Below are positions 15,381-24,078 of a stretch of 60,025 nucleotides of DNA, piece after piece; position 1 is the first letter of the stretch, and each line of letters starts with the position of its first letter. Position numbers and translations under genes: made by a program. The stretch comes from JAIOTH01 sp964639335. Its GTDB lineage: Bacteria; Patescibacteriota; Patescibacteriia; UBA1558; S5-K13. Where the stretch lies: assembly GCA_964639335.1 (NCBI GenBank), contig CAZXCJ010000001.1:1-60025 (forward strand). Direction: 5' to 3'. The notes below the pieces were generated by a model that saw only the letters and a program-made list of their open reading frames with translations, was not told the DNA's origin and did no database searches.

Positions 15381-16343
15381 TTATTTTAAAGAATCTAAAT
15401 ATTTTTGAGCATCTAAAGCTGCCATACACCCTGTTCCAGCGGAAATTATGGCTTGTTGATATTTAGAATCCATCACATCTCCACAAGCGAAAACTCCATT
15501 TTGAGAGGTTTTAGTGGTCCATGGCTCTATAATTTTAATATAGCCTTTATCATCTAATTCTATTTGTTCTTTAAATAACTCTGTATTAGGAATATGGCCA
15601 ATCGCTAAAAACACTCCATCTACTGCCTGTTCTTCTGTTTTGTTGGTCTGATTATTAAATAATTCTACTTTTTCTAATTTCTCATCGCCTAAAAACCTCT
15701 TAATTTCTGTAAAGCTAATTATTTCTATATTTTTGTTGTTTAAAACTTGCTCAATACGAACTTTTTCACCATTTAATTTATCACCTCTATTCACAAGTTG
15801 AACTTTTGAAGTAAATTTAGTTAAAAATAACGCATCTACCAAAGCTGTATTACCTGATCCCAATACAATTACTTTTTTATCTTTAAATAAAGCGCCGTCG
15901 CATGTTGCGCAAACTGCCACTCCTTTTCCCCAAAATTTTTCCTCACCTTCTATGTTTAATTTTCTGGGGTTTGTGCCCGTAGATACTATCAATGCCTGAG
16001 TTAAATACTCTTGTTTTTCTCCTTGAATTTTAATCTCATTATCATGGATATCCACATTTTTTGCGACGTCGCTTTCAATCCGACAGCCATACTTTTTTGC
16101 TTGTTCTCTCATCTTCATCATTAATTCAAAACCCTCAATGCCATCTGGAAAACCCGGATAATTTTCTACAATAGTAGTGGTAGTTAACCAGCCACCCGGC
16201 TGAGGGCCCTCTAATAATAAAGGTTCAAATCCGGCTCGAGCTAAATAAAGCCCAGCAGTTAGACCAGACGGGCCAGAACCTAAAATTATAACTTTTTCTT
16301 TATTCAACCCGTTAGATATTTTTTGTTTTATTTTGTCCGTCAT
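15381..16343 (-). CDS. trxB: Thioredoxin-disulfide reductase
   Basis: 320 aa flavoprotein. The FAD loop GSGPSGLTAGLYLARAG lies near the N-terminus, the redox pair is CATCDG (about 149-154), the NADPH loop is VLGSGNTALVDA, and GVFACGDVMD is the C-terminal FAD motif. It reduces thioredoxin with NADPH. The Met at 16343 gives a 12-residue leader. A TTG at 16307 (LNKEKVIILGSG) is an alternative start, because the DNA around it matches the dnaA start region closely. A set of ATCTAACGGG repeats lies around the start and upstream. Confidence 0.93.
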   Translation of the reverse strand: MTDKIKQKISNGLNKEKVIILGSGPSGLTAGLYLARAGFEPLLLEGPQPGGWLTTTTIVENYPGFPDGIEGFELMMKMREQAKKYGCRIESDVAKNVDIHDNEIKIQGEKQEYLTQALIVSTGTNPRKLNIEGEEKFWGKGVAVCATCDGALFKDKKVIVLGSGNTALVDALFLTKFTSKVQLVNRGDKLNGEKVRIEQVLNNKNIEIISFTEIKRFLGDEKLEKVELFNNQTNKTEEQAVDGVFLAIGHIPNTELFKEQIELDDKGYIKIIEPWTTKTSQNGVFACGDVMDSKYQQAIISAGTGCMAALDAQKYLDSLK

Positions 16344-16513
16344 ATTTTTATACCTTATTATTATAATAATTTAGTCCCGCAAAATAATTAAATTATCTAA
16401 CGGGTTTCATATTATTAGATATTATTTGTTAATCCATAATAAAAATACACATTATATACCATTTTAGACCCATCAAATATTAAAAAATGATTAAAATATC
16501 TCACGGGATTCAT
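16306..16513. repeat. ATCTAACGGG repeats around the trxB start
   Basis: AACCCGTTAGATA (16306-16318) and TATCTAACGGGTT (16394-16406) are a perfect 13-bp inverted pair enclosing the trxB start. ATATCTCACGGGATTCAT (16496-16513) is a third, variant copy. The same arrangement is found at dnaA. Confidence 0.65.
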
Positions 16514-16524
16514 ATATAAATTAA

Positions 16525-16917
16525 TTATTTTAAAATTTTTTCAGCTCCACAATAAATTTCCTCAATATTTAAAATAACAGCTGATTTAGCTTCTGTTGTA
16601 GGGTTATGTCTTAATTCTTCTACCCATTTAACTGTTTCTTCAAAAATAGGACCATCCTGATAGATTTTTACATTACCCTTCAACTGATAAGACTTCCCGC
16701 TCTCTTTATCTAGAATAACAAAAGACATCTGAGGATTCTCTTTCAAATTTTTCTCTGTTTTAAAAAATTTATTATTCGCAATTAAAATCTGACTATCATT
16801 ATAAACTTTCAAAAACTTAACATAAATAAGATTCGGTACATTCTCCTTAGAAGATGTGCCCAATATATATAGTCCCTGATCATTAATTGCTTTTTGAATA
16901 TAGTCTGGAATATTCAT
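16525..16917 (-). CDS. Pyridoxamine 5'-phosphate oxidase-like flavin-binding protein
   Basis: 130 aa split-barrel. IPDYIQKAINDQGLYILGTS, VPNLIYVKF, FFKTEKNLKENPQMSFVILD and GKSYQLKGNVKIY follow the PNPOx-like domain. Such small proteins bind FMN or F420 and act as general oxidoreductases. The cofactor and substrate are not determinable. It is upstream of trxB on the same strand, but 180 bp away with repeat sequences between, so it may not share a transcript. Confidence 0.75.
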   Translation of the reverse strand: MNIPDYIQKAINDQGLYILGTSSKENVPNLIYVKFLKVYNDSQILIANNKFFKTEKNLKENPQMSFVILDKESGKSYQLKGNVKIYQDGPIFEETVKWVEELRHNPTTEAKSAVILNIEEIYCGAEKILK

Positions 16918-16930
16918 ATATTTATTAATT

Positions 16931-17179
16931 TTAAATTTTTATTAATCTTTTATTTCTAAAAGCTATTCCTGAAGCAGTTTTTAAATATTTTTCGAAATCT
17001 AAGGCAACTTTTTTATCTTCAAATGCAGAATAAAAAACAATTTTCCAAGGCTTAAATTTATTTGTATATACTGATTTCCCAGAATTATGACCATTTATCC
17101 TATTTTTAATAGTTTTAGAGAATCCTGTATAAAATCGTTTAGGATAATTAATACTTTGAATAATATAGACGTAGTACAT
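16931..17179 (-). CDS. GIY-YIG domain endonuclease-like protein
   Basis: 82 aa. YYVYIIQS and RFYTGFSKTIKNRINGHNSG carry the GIY-YIG core (here VYI and TGF) and the catalytic Arg in KNRINGHN. The conserved Glu lies in VALDFEKYLKT. It is a short stand-alone member like the one at 6639, with 14 bp to the next minus-strand gene downstream. Likely a structure-specific nuclease. No intron is evident. Confidence 0.85.
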   Translation of the reverse strand: MYYVYIIQSINYPKRFYTGFSKTIKNRINGHNSGKSVYTNKFKPWKIVFYSAFEDKKVALDFEKYLKTASGIAFRNKRLIKI

Positions 17180-17262
17180 ATTAATTTTTTTAAATCTAAC
17201 GAACTGGCCGTGCCATCCGAAGCGCAGATAATAATTATTTTAAACTTTTGTTGTCTAAGCAA

Positions 17263-17311
17263 GCCCTGCTACGCTAAAGCTACGCAGGGCATCCTTCGCT
17301 ACGCGAAGGAT
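17263..17311. repeat. Two tandem palindromes abutting tRNA-Ala(GGC)
   Basis: GCCCTGC...GCAGGGC (17263-17290) and ATCCTTCGC-tac-GCGAAGGAT (17291-17311). The second overlaps the terminal base of the tRNA CCA end. Confidence 0.65.
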
Positions 17312-17386
17312 GGTGGACTCGGGGAGACTCGAACTCCCGACCTTCTGCATGCCATGCAGATGTTCTACCAACTAAACTACGAGCCC
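17311..17386 (-). tRNA. tRNA-Ala (anticodon GGC)
   Basis: 76 nt with an encoded CCA. The acceptor GGGCTCG pairs with CGAGTCC including G3:U70. The anticodon stem TCTGC/GCAGA encloses ATGGCAT, giving GGC. The T arm is GGGAGTTCGAGTCTCCC. Confidence 0.95.
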
Positions 17387-17421
17387 TTAAATAATTTTAA
17401 TAAATCAATGTGGCCAGCTGC

Positions 17422-17462
17422 CTGTCCGCTGAAGCTTTAGCGAAAGCGGAAGCTATAGGCCC
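17422..17462. repeat. Palindromic element with a tRNA-5'-end-like tail
   Basis: CTGTCCGCTGAAGCTTTAGC and GAAAGCGGA form a hairpin, followed by AGCTATAGGCCC. The tail resembles a tRNA 5' end in reverse and matches the neighbouring tRNA-Ala only partly. Confidence 0.45.
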
Positions 17463-17578
17463 AAATTAAATTTTAAATAAACCTTATAACTTACAGCTTA
17501 CGGCTTATAACTGCTCCTTACATTATAACATTTTAAAAATTATATCAACATTTAAACATTATGCATATATATTCATAA

Positions 17579-18307
17579 CTATTCTGCCACTTCCCAAATA
17601 TACTCAAACATTGCTTTTTGAATATTAGCTATTTCCTTGCTTTCTATAACAACCGCTATATGATCTTTTATAAAAGAAAAAAATGCTATTTTATTACCAA
17701 AAATAACCATATTTCCATGATATTCAAATTCTTGAGGAATAAACCTAACCAGCCGAAGTTCGCCTCCTCCCAACTCCTTACGCTTTTTAGCAACTTTAGT
17801 TTTTCTTAAAATAATCCTAGCCAACATTTTAGACTTAATTCTTCTTTGAACAAATTCTAAATGATAATCACCCATAGATCTTAATAAGTCATCAGCTGAT
17901 CCAAAGGATAATAATTCACGATTATTATCTTCCAAAATTTCCATAAAAATATTTTTTATTCCCTCAATATCCTGATAAAAACGAACCTTGGGCCTGTCTT
18001 TAGCAGAAGAATAAAGAGCGTTCAATTGTGGCAAAACACTTTCTAGGACCTCTGCTTTTTGTTTAGCTAATTCAAAAATTCTTTTAGGATCATCTACACT
18101 AAAATGCTTAATGGTTTTTTTCTTAAAGCTAGAAGCGATTCCTTTTTTAATTAAAGAATTTAAAATATCATAACAAGAAGAGCGAGCTATCCCAGATTTA
18201 TTAGAAATAATATTAACCGTGGCCGAACCCAACTCTAAAACAGCTAAATAAACTTTAGCTTGTTTTTTATTTAACCCAAATTGTTCTAAGGCCTTCTGTA
18301 GCTGCAT
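17579..18307 (-). CDS. TrmB-family transcriptional regulator
   Basis: 242 aa. The N-terminal winged helix (residues 1-80: LNKKQAKVYLAVLELGSATV, then GIARSSCYDILNSLIKKG) is the TrmB DNA-binding domain. A coiled coil spans about 85-110. The C-terminal ligand domain contains VRFYQDIEGIKNIFMEIL. TrmB proteins are common in archaea and often control sugar or nutrient transporters. It is divergent from the ABC importer at 18563, and a dyad (18385-18401) lies between them, so it probably regulates that operon. Confidence 0.85.
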   Translation of the reverse strand: MQLQKALEQFGLNKKQAKVYLAVLELGSATVNIISNKSGIARSSCYDILNSLIKKGIASSFKKKTIKHFSVDDPKRIFELAKQKAEVLESVLPQLNALYSSAKDRPKVRFYQDIEGIKNIFMEILEDNNRELLSFGSADDLLRSMGDYHLEFVQRRIKSKMLARIILRKTKVAKKRKELGGGELRLVRFIPQEFEYHGNMVIFGNKIAFFSFIKDHIAVVIESKEIANIQKAMFEYIWEVAE

Positions 18308-18384
18308 ATAATATTAAATAAAAAAATTAGTATAGTATTCGTAGCATTAGTATTAATTCGTATATTGGCATCGATTGATTAGTA

Positions 18385-18401
18385 TGTCGACATTTCCGAC
18401 A
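18385..18401. promoter_or_regulatory. Possible TrmB operator
   Basis: TGTCG-acatttc-CGACA, a 5-bp dyad in the divergent intergenic region between the regulator and the importer operon. GTCG-containing words recur nearby. The function is inferred from position. Confidence 0.35.
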
Positions 18402-18562
18402 ACTTTTCTATACCTCAATTATAGCTTATTTAAAGCAAAAAGTCAAGTGTTCTAATACTTTTAGTCGAAATTATGGACTTATGCTTGTAATTAGATATAA
18501 TATATTGTTAATCAAAACAACTTAGTTAATAACATAAATTAGAAAAGGAAAGGAACAAAAAT

Positions 18563-19573
18563 ATGTCTAAGAAAAATAAGATTGTCATTGGATTAATATT
18601 AATAATATTAATTGTGATAGTTGTTTTATCAATTAGTTTAAAAAAGCAGGGATTAGAACCAACATCTAGTCAATTAATTAAACTGAAACTTGGTGGACAT
18701 ACTACAATAGCAGGTGTTATTTTGGAAACAGCACAAGATAAAGGATTTTTTAATGAACAGGGTTTAGATGTGGAGATTGAACGAATAGAGAGTTCTAAAA
18801 TATCAATGGCTGGATTAGAAAACGGAGAATTAGATATAGTTATTGGTTCAAGATCAGCAGGAACTTTTAATTATTTGGCAAAAGATGAAAAATTACGAAT
18901 CATTGCTGATGCAGGCAGAGTTACTCCAGTTATTATTATTAGAAAAGACCTTAAGGATTCAATTAAAACATTAAAAGATCTAAAAGATAAAACATTTGCT
19001 ACACCAAGACAGGGAAGTACTTCTCAATATGCTTTTGCTAAAGTTTTAGAAAGTGTTGGTTTATCTTTGAATGATATTATATCTAAATCTCTTAAACAGC
19101 AAGAAGCTGTTACAGCTTTAGAAACAGGCAACTTAGATGCTGGAATAATTAATGAACCATATGCAACTATAGCAATTGATAAAGGAATTGGTATTAGGTT
19201 AGGTGAGAATGAAGTAGAAAAGCTCTTTCCTAATGGTCAGCAACACATGGTCTTACTTATTACTACAAATACTTTAACAGATAAAGCTAATGCTGTTAAG
19301 AAATTCTTTAAAGCATACAAAAAAGCAGTAGATTATTATAATAAAGCAAAGGAAGGTAATCAGCCAGAAAGAGATGAAGTGATACGTATTATATCTAATT
19401 ATACAGGCATTGATTCTAAAATTATTAATAAAATTGTTTGGATTGATATTGCAAGTAATCTAAAACCTGATATGGCTTATCTGGAAGAAGCTCAAGATTG
19501 GTATTTTGAGAATGGATTCTTAGAGCAAAAAGTTAATTTACATGAAAAAGTTGATTTGAGTTTTTTGCCTTAA
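18563..19573 (+). CDS. ABC transporter substrate-binding protein (SsuA/THI5 type)
   Basis: 336 aa. An N-terminal membrane anchor (residues 7-26) lacks a lipobox cysteine, so the protein is tethered by the helix. The rest is an NMT1/THI5-like periplasmic-binding fold: LGGHTTIAGVILETAQDKGFFNEQGLDVEI and LDIVIGSRSAGT, then TPRQGSTSQYAFAKVLE and LDAGIINEPYA. Family ligands are sulfonates, nitrate, taurine or thiamine precursors. The true ligand is unknown. AAGGAAAGGAAC precedes the ATG. It is the first gene of a three-gene importer operon. Confidence 0.87.
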   Translation: MSKKNKIVIGLILIILIVIVVLSISLKKQGLEPTSSQLIKLKLGGHTTIAGVILETAQDKGFFNEQGLDVEIERIESSKISMAGLENGELDIVIGSRSAGTFNYLAKDEKLRIIADAGRVTPVIIIRKDLKDSIKTLKDLKDKTFATPRQGSTSQYAFAKVLESVGLSLNDIISKSLKQQEAVTALETGNLDAGIINEPYATIAIDKGIGIRLGENEVEKLFPNGQQHMVLLITTNTLTDKANAVKKFFKAYKKAVDYYNKAKEGNQPERDEVIRIISNYTGIDSKIINKIVWIDIASNLKPDMAYLEEAQDWYFENGFLEQKVNLHEKVDLSFLP

Positions 19574-19586
19574 TTTTTTAATAAAG

Positions 19587-20360
19587 ATGAATAAAATCAA
19601 ACTATTAAAAATAAAAGGACTAGCTTATCCGCTTGGGAGCATTGTTTTGCTATTAATAATTTGGGAAAGTATAGTTAAATTAGGATTTGTTAAGTCTATT
19701 TTTTTACCTCCTCCATCAGCAGTCTTTTTGTCTCTATTAGGAAATTATGAGTATTTGATTATCAGTATTTTAATTACTTTAAAACATATAGCTATAGGTT
19801 ATTTTATTGGAGTTCTACTTGCTGTTTTTCTTGGAATTTTGATTGGCTGGTATAAAAATATTGACTTATCAATCAGTCCAATACTTTTAATAATCAGTAC
19901 TATTCCTATTGTTACTTTTTTCCCCTTGTTTATCTTATGGTTTGGACTAGGAATAACTCCAATAATCTTATGTGCTGTTATAGCAGCTTTCTTTCCTACA
20001 TTATCAGCTACTGTTTCAGGTGTAAAAAAGGTTAATAAAGATTATATTGAAGTGGCTAAAAACTTTAATATGGATGAAAAAAGAATTTTAATAAAAGTCA
20101 TACTACCAGCAAGTCTTCCATATATTACTAATGGTTTAAGATTATCTATTCAATTAACATTCTTAATAACCCCAGTAGCTGAAATGCTTATGGGTGATGT
20201 TGGCTTAGGAGGTTTTATTTGGAAAAATGCTGATTTATTTAGAACTGAATTAGTTATATTAGGGCAAATAACCTTAGGAGTGATGGGTTTAAGTTTATTT
20301 AAAATTTTTGATTTAGTAGAAAAAAATTATATTTTGCCATGGATGCGAATAAAAAAATAA
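19587..20360 (+). CDS. ABC transporter permease (SsuC/TauC type)
   Basis: 257 aa with about six membrane helices. The permease coupling loop reads EVAKNFNMDEKRILIKVILPASLPYITNG, matching EAA---G-----I-LP of BPD-type permeases. FLPPPSAVFLSL near the N-terminus is typical of the nitrate/sulfonate/taurine group. It starts 13 nt after the binding-protein gene and ends 1 nt before the ATPase gene. Confidence 0.9.
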   Translation: MNKIKLLKIKGLAYPLGSIVLLLIIWESIVKLGFVKSIFLPPPSAVFLSLLGNYEYLIISILITLKHIAIGYFIGVLLAVFLGILIGWYKNIDLSISPILLIISTIPIVTFFPLFILWFGLGITPIILCAVIAAFFPTLSATVSGVKKVNKDYIEVAKNFNMDEKRILIKVILPASLPYITNGLRLSIQLTFLITPVAEMLMGDVGLGGFIWKNADLFRTELVILGQITLGVMGLSLFKIFDLVEKNYILPWMRIKK

Positions 20361-20361
20361 T

Positions 20362-21075
20362 ATGCTTAAAGTTAAAAATATTTCAAAAATATTTGATAAT
20401 AAAGCTGGAAAAATTCACGTATTAAATGATATCAATTTTGAATTACATAAATCTGAATTTTTAGCTATGCTTGGCTCATCTGGCTGTGGTAAAACTACTC
20501 TTTTAAAAATTATAAGTGGGCTAGAAAAACCAGATTCTGGGAAAGTTGTTTTTCAACATAAGAATTGTAAGACACCAATTGTTTGGCAAGAACATAGACT
20601 TCTGCCTTGGTATACAGTAAAACAAAATATTGTTTTTGGTTTAGAGATGAATAATATTGAGAAATCTGAAACAGAAAAAAAACTTAAAAAATACATTAAT
20701 TTAATCAAATTGAATGGATTTGAGGATTATTATCCTTTTCAATTGTCCGGCGGAATGCAACAAAGAGTAGCTATTGCTAGAGCAATGATTATTGAGCCAG
20801 ATATTCTTTTAATGGATGAACCGTTTTCCTCAGTTGATTATCATACAAAGATGATTCTTTTCAATGAGCTGAAAAGAATACAGAAAATAACAAAATTACC
20901 AATTATTTATGTGACTCATGATACTAGAGATGCTATATCTTTTGCTGATAGAGTAATAGTTTTGTCTTCAAAACCAACAAAAGTTCAAAAAATTATAGAT
21001 ACAAAGGAAATCAAGTTATTAAGCATGCCTATGGAAAAAGAGATATGTGGTTTATTAGAAGGACAGACATTATAA
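20362..21075 (+). CDS. ABC transporter ATP-binding protein (SsuB/TauB type)
   Basis: 237 aa. Walker A GSSGCGKTT (about 38-46), Q-loop WQEHRLLPW, signature LSGGMQQR, Walker B ILLMDEPF and switch His in YVTHD. LLPWYTVKQNI is characteristic of nitrate/sulfonate/taurine importers. One base separates it from the permease gene, and a terminator follows. The three genes form a complete importer, which is uncommon in reduced Patescibacteria genomes. Confidence 0.92.
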   Translation: MLKVKNISKIFDNKAGKIHVLNDINFELHKSEFLAMLGSSGCGKTTLLKIISGLEKPDSGKVVFQHKNCKTPIVWQEHRLLPWYTVKQNIVFGLEMNNIEKSETEKKLKKYINLIKLNGFEDYYPFQLSGGMQQRVAIARAMIIEPDILLMDEPFSSVDYHTKMILFNELKRIQKITKLPIIYVTHDTRDAISFADRVIVLSSKPTKVQKIIDTKEIKLLSMPMEKEICGLLEGQTL

Positions 21076-21085
21076 ATCTAAATCT

Positions 21086-21115
21086 AAGTCATTGTCTAAA
21101 AACAATGGCTTTTTT
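21086..21115 (+). terminator. Terminator of the ABC importer operon
   Basis: AAGTCATTGT and ACAATGGCTT pair (one G-U) around a 6-nt A-rich loop, followed by six T. Confidence 0.8.
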
Positions 21116-21236
21116 AACTTTATCCTGAAAACTGGCGGGTTTTTTAAATTTCTTTTTTAACTCTTCTATTATATAATAGGTGTAGAATCTATAAACCACA
21201 TAATTGAAATAAAACTGTCTTTTAAAACTACAATTT

Positions 21237-21881
21237 ATGATCAAAGGAATTATATTTGATATGGATGGCGTAATTTCAGATACTCAAAAAATCCATTCTA
21301 AAATTGAATCTGAACTATTAGCTAAATATGAAATACATATTCCGCCTGAAGAGATTACTCAAAAATATGCCGGAGTTAGAACTAAAGAATTTTTTGATAA
21401 ACTATTAAGCAAGCAGAATAAAAAATATAATATTGATGCTTTAGTGAATAAAAAATGGGGCAAGCTGGAAAAAATCGCTTCATTGTCAGTTGACGCTATA
21501 AATGGCTCAATTAACCTAATTAAAAGCCTATATTCTAAAAAATATACTATGGCTGTCGCTTCTGCCTCATATTCAAAGTATGTCCAAAATGTACTAAAAA
21601 CCTTAAAAATAATAAATTATTTTTCTGCAATTGTTAGTGGAGATATGGTTTCAAAAGGAAAACCAAACCCTGAAAGCTTTTTATTGGCCGCTAAAAAAAT
21701 ATATCTTCATCCTAGCCAATGTTTGGTTATTGAAGATGGAATCAATGGCATGCAAGCAGCTAAATCTGCAAATATGAAGTGCATTGGGTTGGTAGATGAT
21801 ATAAATAAAATTTATCCTACTAAAAATTTAGTAACGTCTTTATCTAAAATTACTTTAAACTATTTAAATCAAATAAAATAA
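21237..21881 (+). CDS. HAD-superfamily hydrolase, beta-phosphoglucomutase-like
   Basis: 214 aa. GIIFDMDGVISDTQ carries motif I (nucleophile Asp and acid-base Asp). A helical cap spans about 15-85. AVASASYSKYV is motif II, KGKPNPESFLLAA supplies motif III Lys, and VIEDGINGMQAAKSANM is motif IV. The DGVxxDT and GKPxPE forms fit the phosphoglucomutase/phosphatase subgroup. The substrate is not identifiable. It is followed 5 nt later by a methyltransferase gene. Confidence 0.85.
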   Translation: MIKGIIFDMDGVISDTQKIHSKIESELLAKYEIHIPPEEITQKYAGVRTKEFFDKLLSKQNKKYNIDALVNKKWGKLEKIASLSVDAINGSINLIKSLYSKKYTMAVASASYSKYVQNVLKTLKIINYFSAIVSGDMVSKGKPNPESFLLAAKKIYLHPSQCLVIEDGINGMQAAKSANMKCIGLVDDINKIYPTKNLVTSLSKITLNYLNQIK

Positions 21882-21886
21882 ACAAG

Positions 21887-22516
21887 ATGCCCATTTGGAA
21901 TACTATTTATCAAAATTATTTAAAAAATGGATTAGCTTGGGCCAGTATTAGTAAAAATATTCATCCCTTATTTAAAAAATTTTTAAAAAAATCAAATTTT
22001 GAATTTAAATATGCTTTAGATATTGGATGTGGCACTGGAAAATATCTAAAAATTCTGCAAAACAATGGATTTAAAACCAATGGAATAGATTCCAGCGAGA
22101 TTGCCATTGCCATGACTAAAAAAATATTAAATAATAATTCTGAAATCTCTTCTGTCAATATGTTTAAATTTAAAATACCAAAAAATAAATATGATTTAAT
22201 TATTTCTATTTCAACAATACACCATGGCACAAAAGAACAAGTTCAAAATTTAATTAATAAGATACATAAGGCAATTATAAAAAATGGAAAAGTTTTTATT
22301 ACTTTGCCTGATTTTAAAAGCAGTAAAAAATGGAATACTTTTAAAAATTATAAAAAAATTGCGCCAGCCACCTTCATCCCTTTATCGGGTCCAGAAAAAG
22401 GGTTAATTCATAGCTTTTATACTAAAAAAGAGATCCAAAAATTATTTTCAAAATTTAAAAAATTAAAACTAAACCTAGACAATCACGGCCGATGGATTAT
22501 TATGGCCTTAAAATAA
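21887..22516 (+). CDS. Class I SAM-dependent methyltransferase
   Basis: 209 aa. ALDIGCGTGKYLKIL (motif I) and TNGIDSSEIAI (motif II) bind SAM, KYDLIISISTIHHG is motif IV, and GKVFITLPD follows. It fits Methyltransf_11/25 small-molecule methylases. The C-terminus has IHSFYTKKEIQKLFSKFKKL, usual in this group. The acceptor is unknown. It is in an operon with the HAD gene, 5 nt upstream. Confidence 0.82.
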   Translation: MPIWNTIYQNYLKNGLAWASISKNIHPLFKKFLKKSNFEFKYALDIGCGTGKYLKILQNNGFKTNGIDSSEIAIAMTKKILNNNSEISSVNMFKFKIPKNKYDLIISISTIHHGTKEQVQNLINKIHKAIIKNGKVFITLPDFKSSKKWNTFKNYKKIAPATFIPLSGPEKGLIHSFYTKKEIQKLFSKFKKLKLNLDNHGRWIIMALK

Positions 22517-22539
22517 AACTTATTATTAAATTAACCTCT

Positions 22540-22830
22540 ATGGAAATTAAAACAGCTCAAAATTTAGTTTATGAACATTTAGTTAAAATAGGGTATACTA
22601 AAAGTGAGACCACGCCTATCCATGCTTTTTTACATTTAATTGAAGAGGTTGGAGAAACAGCTCGAGCCTTGTTACATCAAGAGACTAAAAGAGAGAAGTT
22701 TGCCAATAGCACTAAAAGCGGAATTATAGAAGATGAAATAGCAGACATATTTTGGCAAACCTTAAAATTAGCTTCTTATTTAAAAATAGATTTAAATCAG
22801 GCCTTTCAAAATAAATTAGAAAAAAATTGA
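22540..22830 (+). CDS. MazG-like nucleotide pyrophosphohydrolase
   Basis: 96 aa from the Met at 22540. HLIEEVGETARAL and EDEIADIFWQTLKLA provide the EExxE and ExxD metal-binding helices of the MazG/all-alpha NTP pyrophosphatase fold. A longer reading from 22492 would overlap the methyltransferase, so I reject it. Likely removes aberrant nucleotides, in line with the Maf gene and the second MazG-like gene at 34240. Confidence 0.82.
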   Translation: MEIKTAQNLVYEHLVKIGYTKSETTPIHAFLHLIEEVGETARALLHQETKREKFANSTKSGIIEDEIADIFWQTLKLASYLKIDLNQAFQNKLEKN

Positions 22831-22895
22831 AACAAGCCAAAAAACAATTAAAAAATAATAAAATTTAAAAATTTAATTAATAATTAAAAAAAACT

Positions 22896-23279
22896 ATGGG
22901 AAACACTCAAATTTTACAAATCATTGGCATTATCTATGTTTTATTAGGGCTAGGAATGTTGATTAATCCTAAATATCATTCTAAGGTTTTTAAGGATTTG
23001 ATTGAAAATGAATCCAATACTTATCTTTTGGGATTTATAGGATTAGTTGTTGGCTACCTTTTGATAACTTTTACCGGAAAAACAACTGGTTGGTTTATAA
23101 TCATCCCTATTTTTGGATGGATTGGATTAATTAAAAGTGCTTTATTCTTTTTGGCTCCTCAAGCCCTAATGGGTATTACCAAGATTTTTTTAAAGAAAAA
23201 AGAATATTTAATCTTTATGGGCATCTTAGTAACTATCTTTGGCGGAATTCTTACTTACGTTAGTTTCTTAGTATTATAG
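22896..23279 (+). CDS. Small four-helix membrane protein
   Basis: 127 aa with about four hydrophobic segments. It begins GNTQILQIIGIIYVLLGLGM and contains LGFIGLVVGYLLITFTG, followed by a third and fourth helix. It resembles uncharacterised small integral membrane proteins of Patescibacteria, with no catalytic motif. It is a single gene ended by a strong terminator. Confidence 0.65.
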   Translation: MGNTQILQIIGIIYVLLGLGMLINPKYHSKVFKDLIENESNTYLLGFIGLVVGYLLITFTGKTTGWFIIIPIFGWIGLIKSALFFLAPQALMGITKIFLKKKEYLIFMGILVTIFGGILTYVSFLVL

Positions 23280-23300
23280 ATTTTAAAATTCTGAAATTAA

Positions 23301-23332
23301 AAAGCCCGAAAACCAAATTCGGGCTTGTTTTG
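23301..23332. terminator. Strong terminator between convergent genes
   Basis: AAAGCCCGAA and TTCGGGCTT form a near-perfect stem with an A-rich loop, followed by a T-rich run. It serves the plus-strand gene and possibly the minus-strand gene at 23348. Confidence 0.85.
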
Positions 23333-23347
23333 TTTTAAATTGAATCC

Positions 23348-23698
23348 TTACTTTAAGTTTTCGCAGGTCCATATTTCTACCTGACCCTTTGGATCTTCGT
23401 CGTTTGGTAAAAACTCTTCTGGCGTGTTATTAAAAATGCACGCTACATTCGCGCAAGAATAACAGGGGTATAATGAAAACTCAATTCCACATTTTCTGGC
23501 AAATCTTCCGACAAGTTCTTTCACCTCTCCCCTGTTTTTAATGTCATATTCCACATGAACAATAATATCCCCATTATCATTAAGACATCCCCATACAACC
23601 TTAACAAAAGGACTTCTTATTATAGAAAGTTCCCTTCTGTTCTTATCAAAATTTGCTAAAGGAATTGTGAACAGAAATGTTTCTCTTTTTTTATACAC
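23348..23698 (-). CDS. Hypothetical cysteine-containing protein
   Basis: 116 aa, soluble, with five cysteines including a cluster (KCGIEFSLYPCYSCANVAC) and a C-terminal WTCE. The cluster may bind a metal or form disulfides. No family recognised. Its ATG overlaps the end of the upstream membrane-protein gene by 8 nt, so the pair is coupled and the products may work together. Confidence 0.6.
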   Translation of the reverse strand: MYKKRETFLFTIPLANFDKNRRELSIIRSPFVKVVWGCLNDNGDIIVHVEYDIKNRGEVKELVGRFARKCGIEFSLYPCYSCANVACIFNNTPEEFLPNDEDPKGQVEIWTCENLK

Positions 23699-24011
23699 TC
23701 TTTCTCCTAACTGTTTTAGTTAAAAACAATGTTGTGCCCATGATTAAAAAAGGGATGGGCGTGCTAAACAATAAATTTTGTATGGGAATATTATGAATAA
23801 GAAAATTATCTATTACCCAAAATATGCCAATCATTATAAAACAAAATCCTGCCAGCCGGCGCAATCTGTCTTCCCTGGTTTTTTGTGACCAAGCTAGAAA
23901 AAAAACTAACCACATCATGACTTCTATTATCATAAAAGACAAAGTGCCTTTTAAAATAAATACCTTTAATACCAAGGAAAGGCTAATCATCAAGCTAAAG
24001 ATAAATAACAT
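23691..24011 (-). CDS. Small membrane protein, unknown
   Basis: 106 aa with about four hydrophobic helices (3-20, 25-42, 50-68, 78-95) and short polar ends. The ATG at 24011 is preceded by GGAGG at ideal spacing, and a promoter with an extended -10 box lies at 24046-24074. Function unknown. It is the first gene of a pair with the cysteine-containing protein. Confidence 0.65.
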   Translation of the reverse strand: MLFIFSLMISLSLVLKVFILKGTLSFMIIEVMMWLVFFLAWSQKTREDRLRRLAGFCFIMIGIFWVIDNFLIHNIPIQNLLFSTPIPFLIMGTTLFLTKTVRRKSV

Positions 24012-24045
24012 ATTATCCTCCGAATTATTTTTTTATTTTAAAATA

Positions 24046-24074
24046 AAAATAGCAAAATTTTCTAAACTTGTCAA
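24046..24074 (-). promoter_or_regulatory. Promoter of the 23.3-24.0 kb gene pair
   Basis: Minus strand: TTGACA (24074-24069), 17-nt spacer, TGC-TATTTT extended -10 (24051-24046). Confidence 0.65.
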
Positions 24075-24078
24075 AATT

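Noticed and set aside
6639..17179. GIY-YIG genes as homing endonucleases with introns
   Set aside because: Both are the short stand-alone YhbQ type, and the neighbouring tRNAs are uninterrupted.
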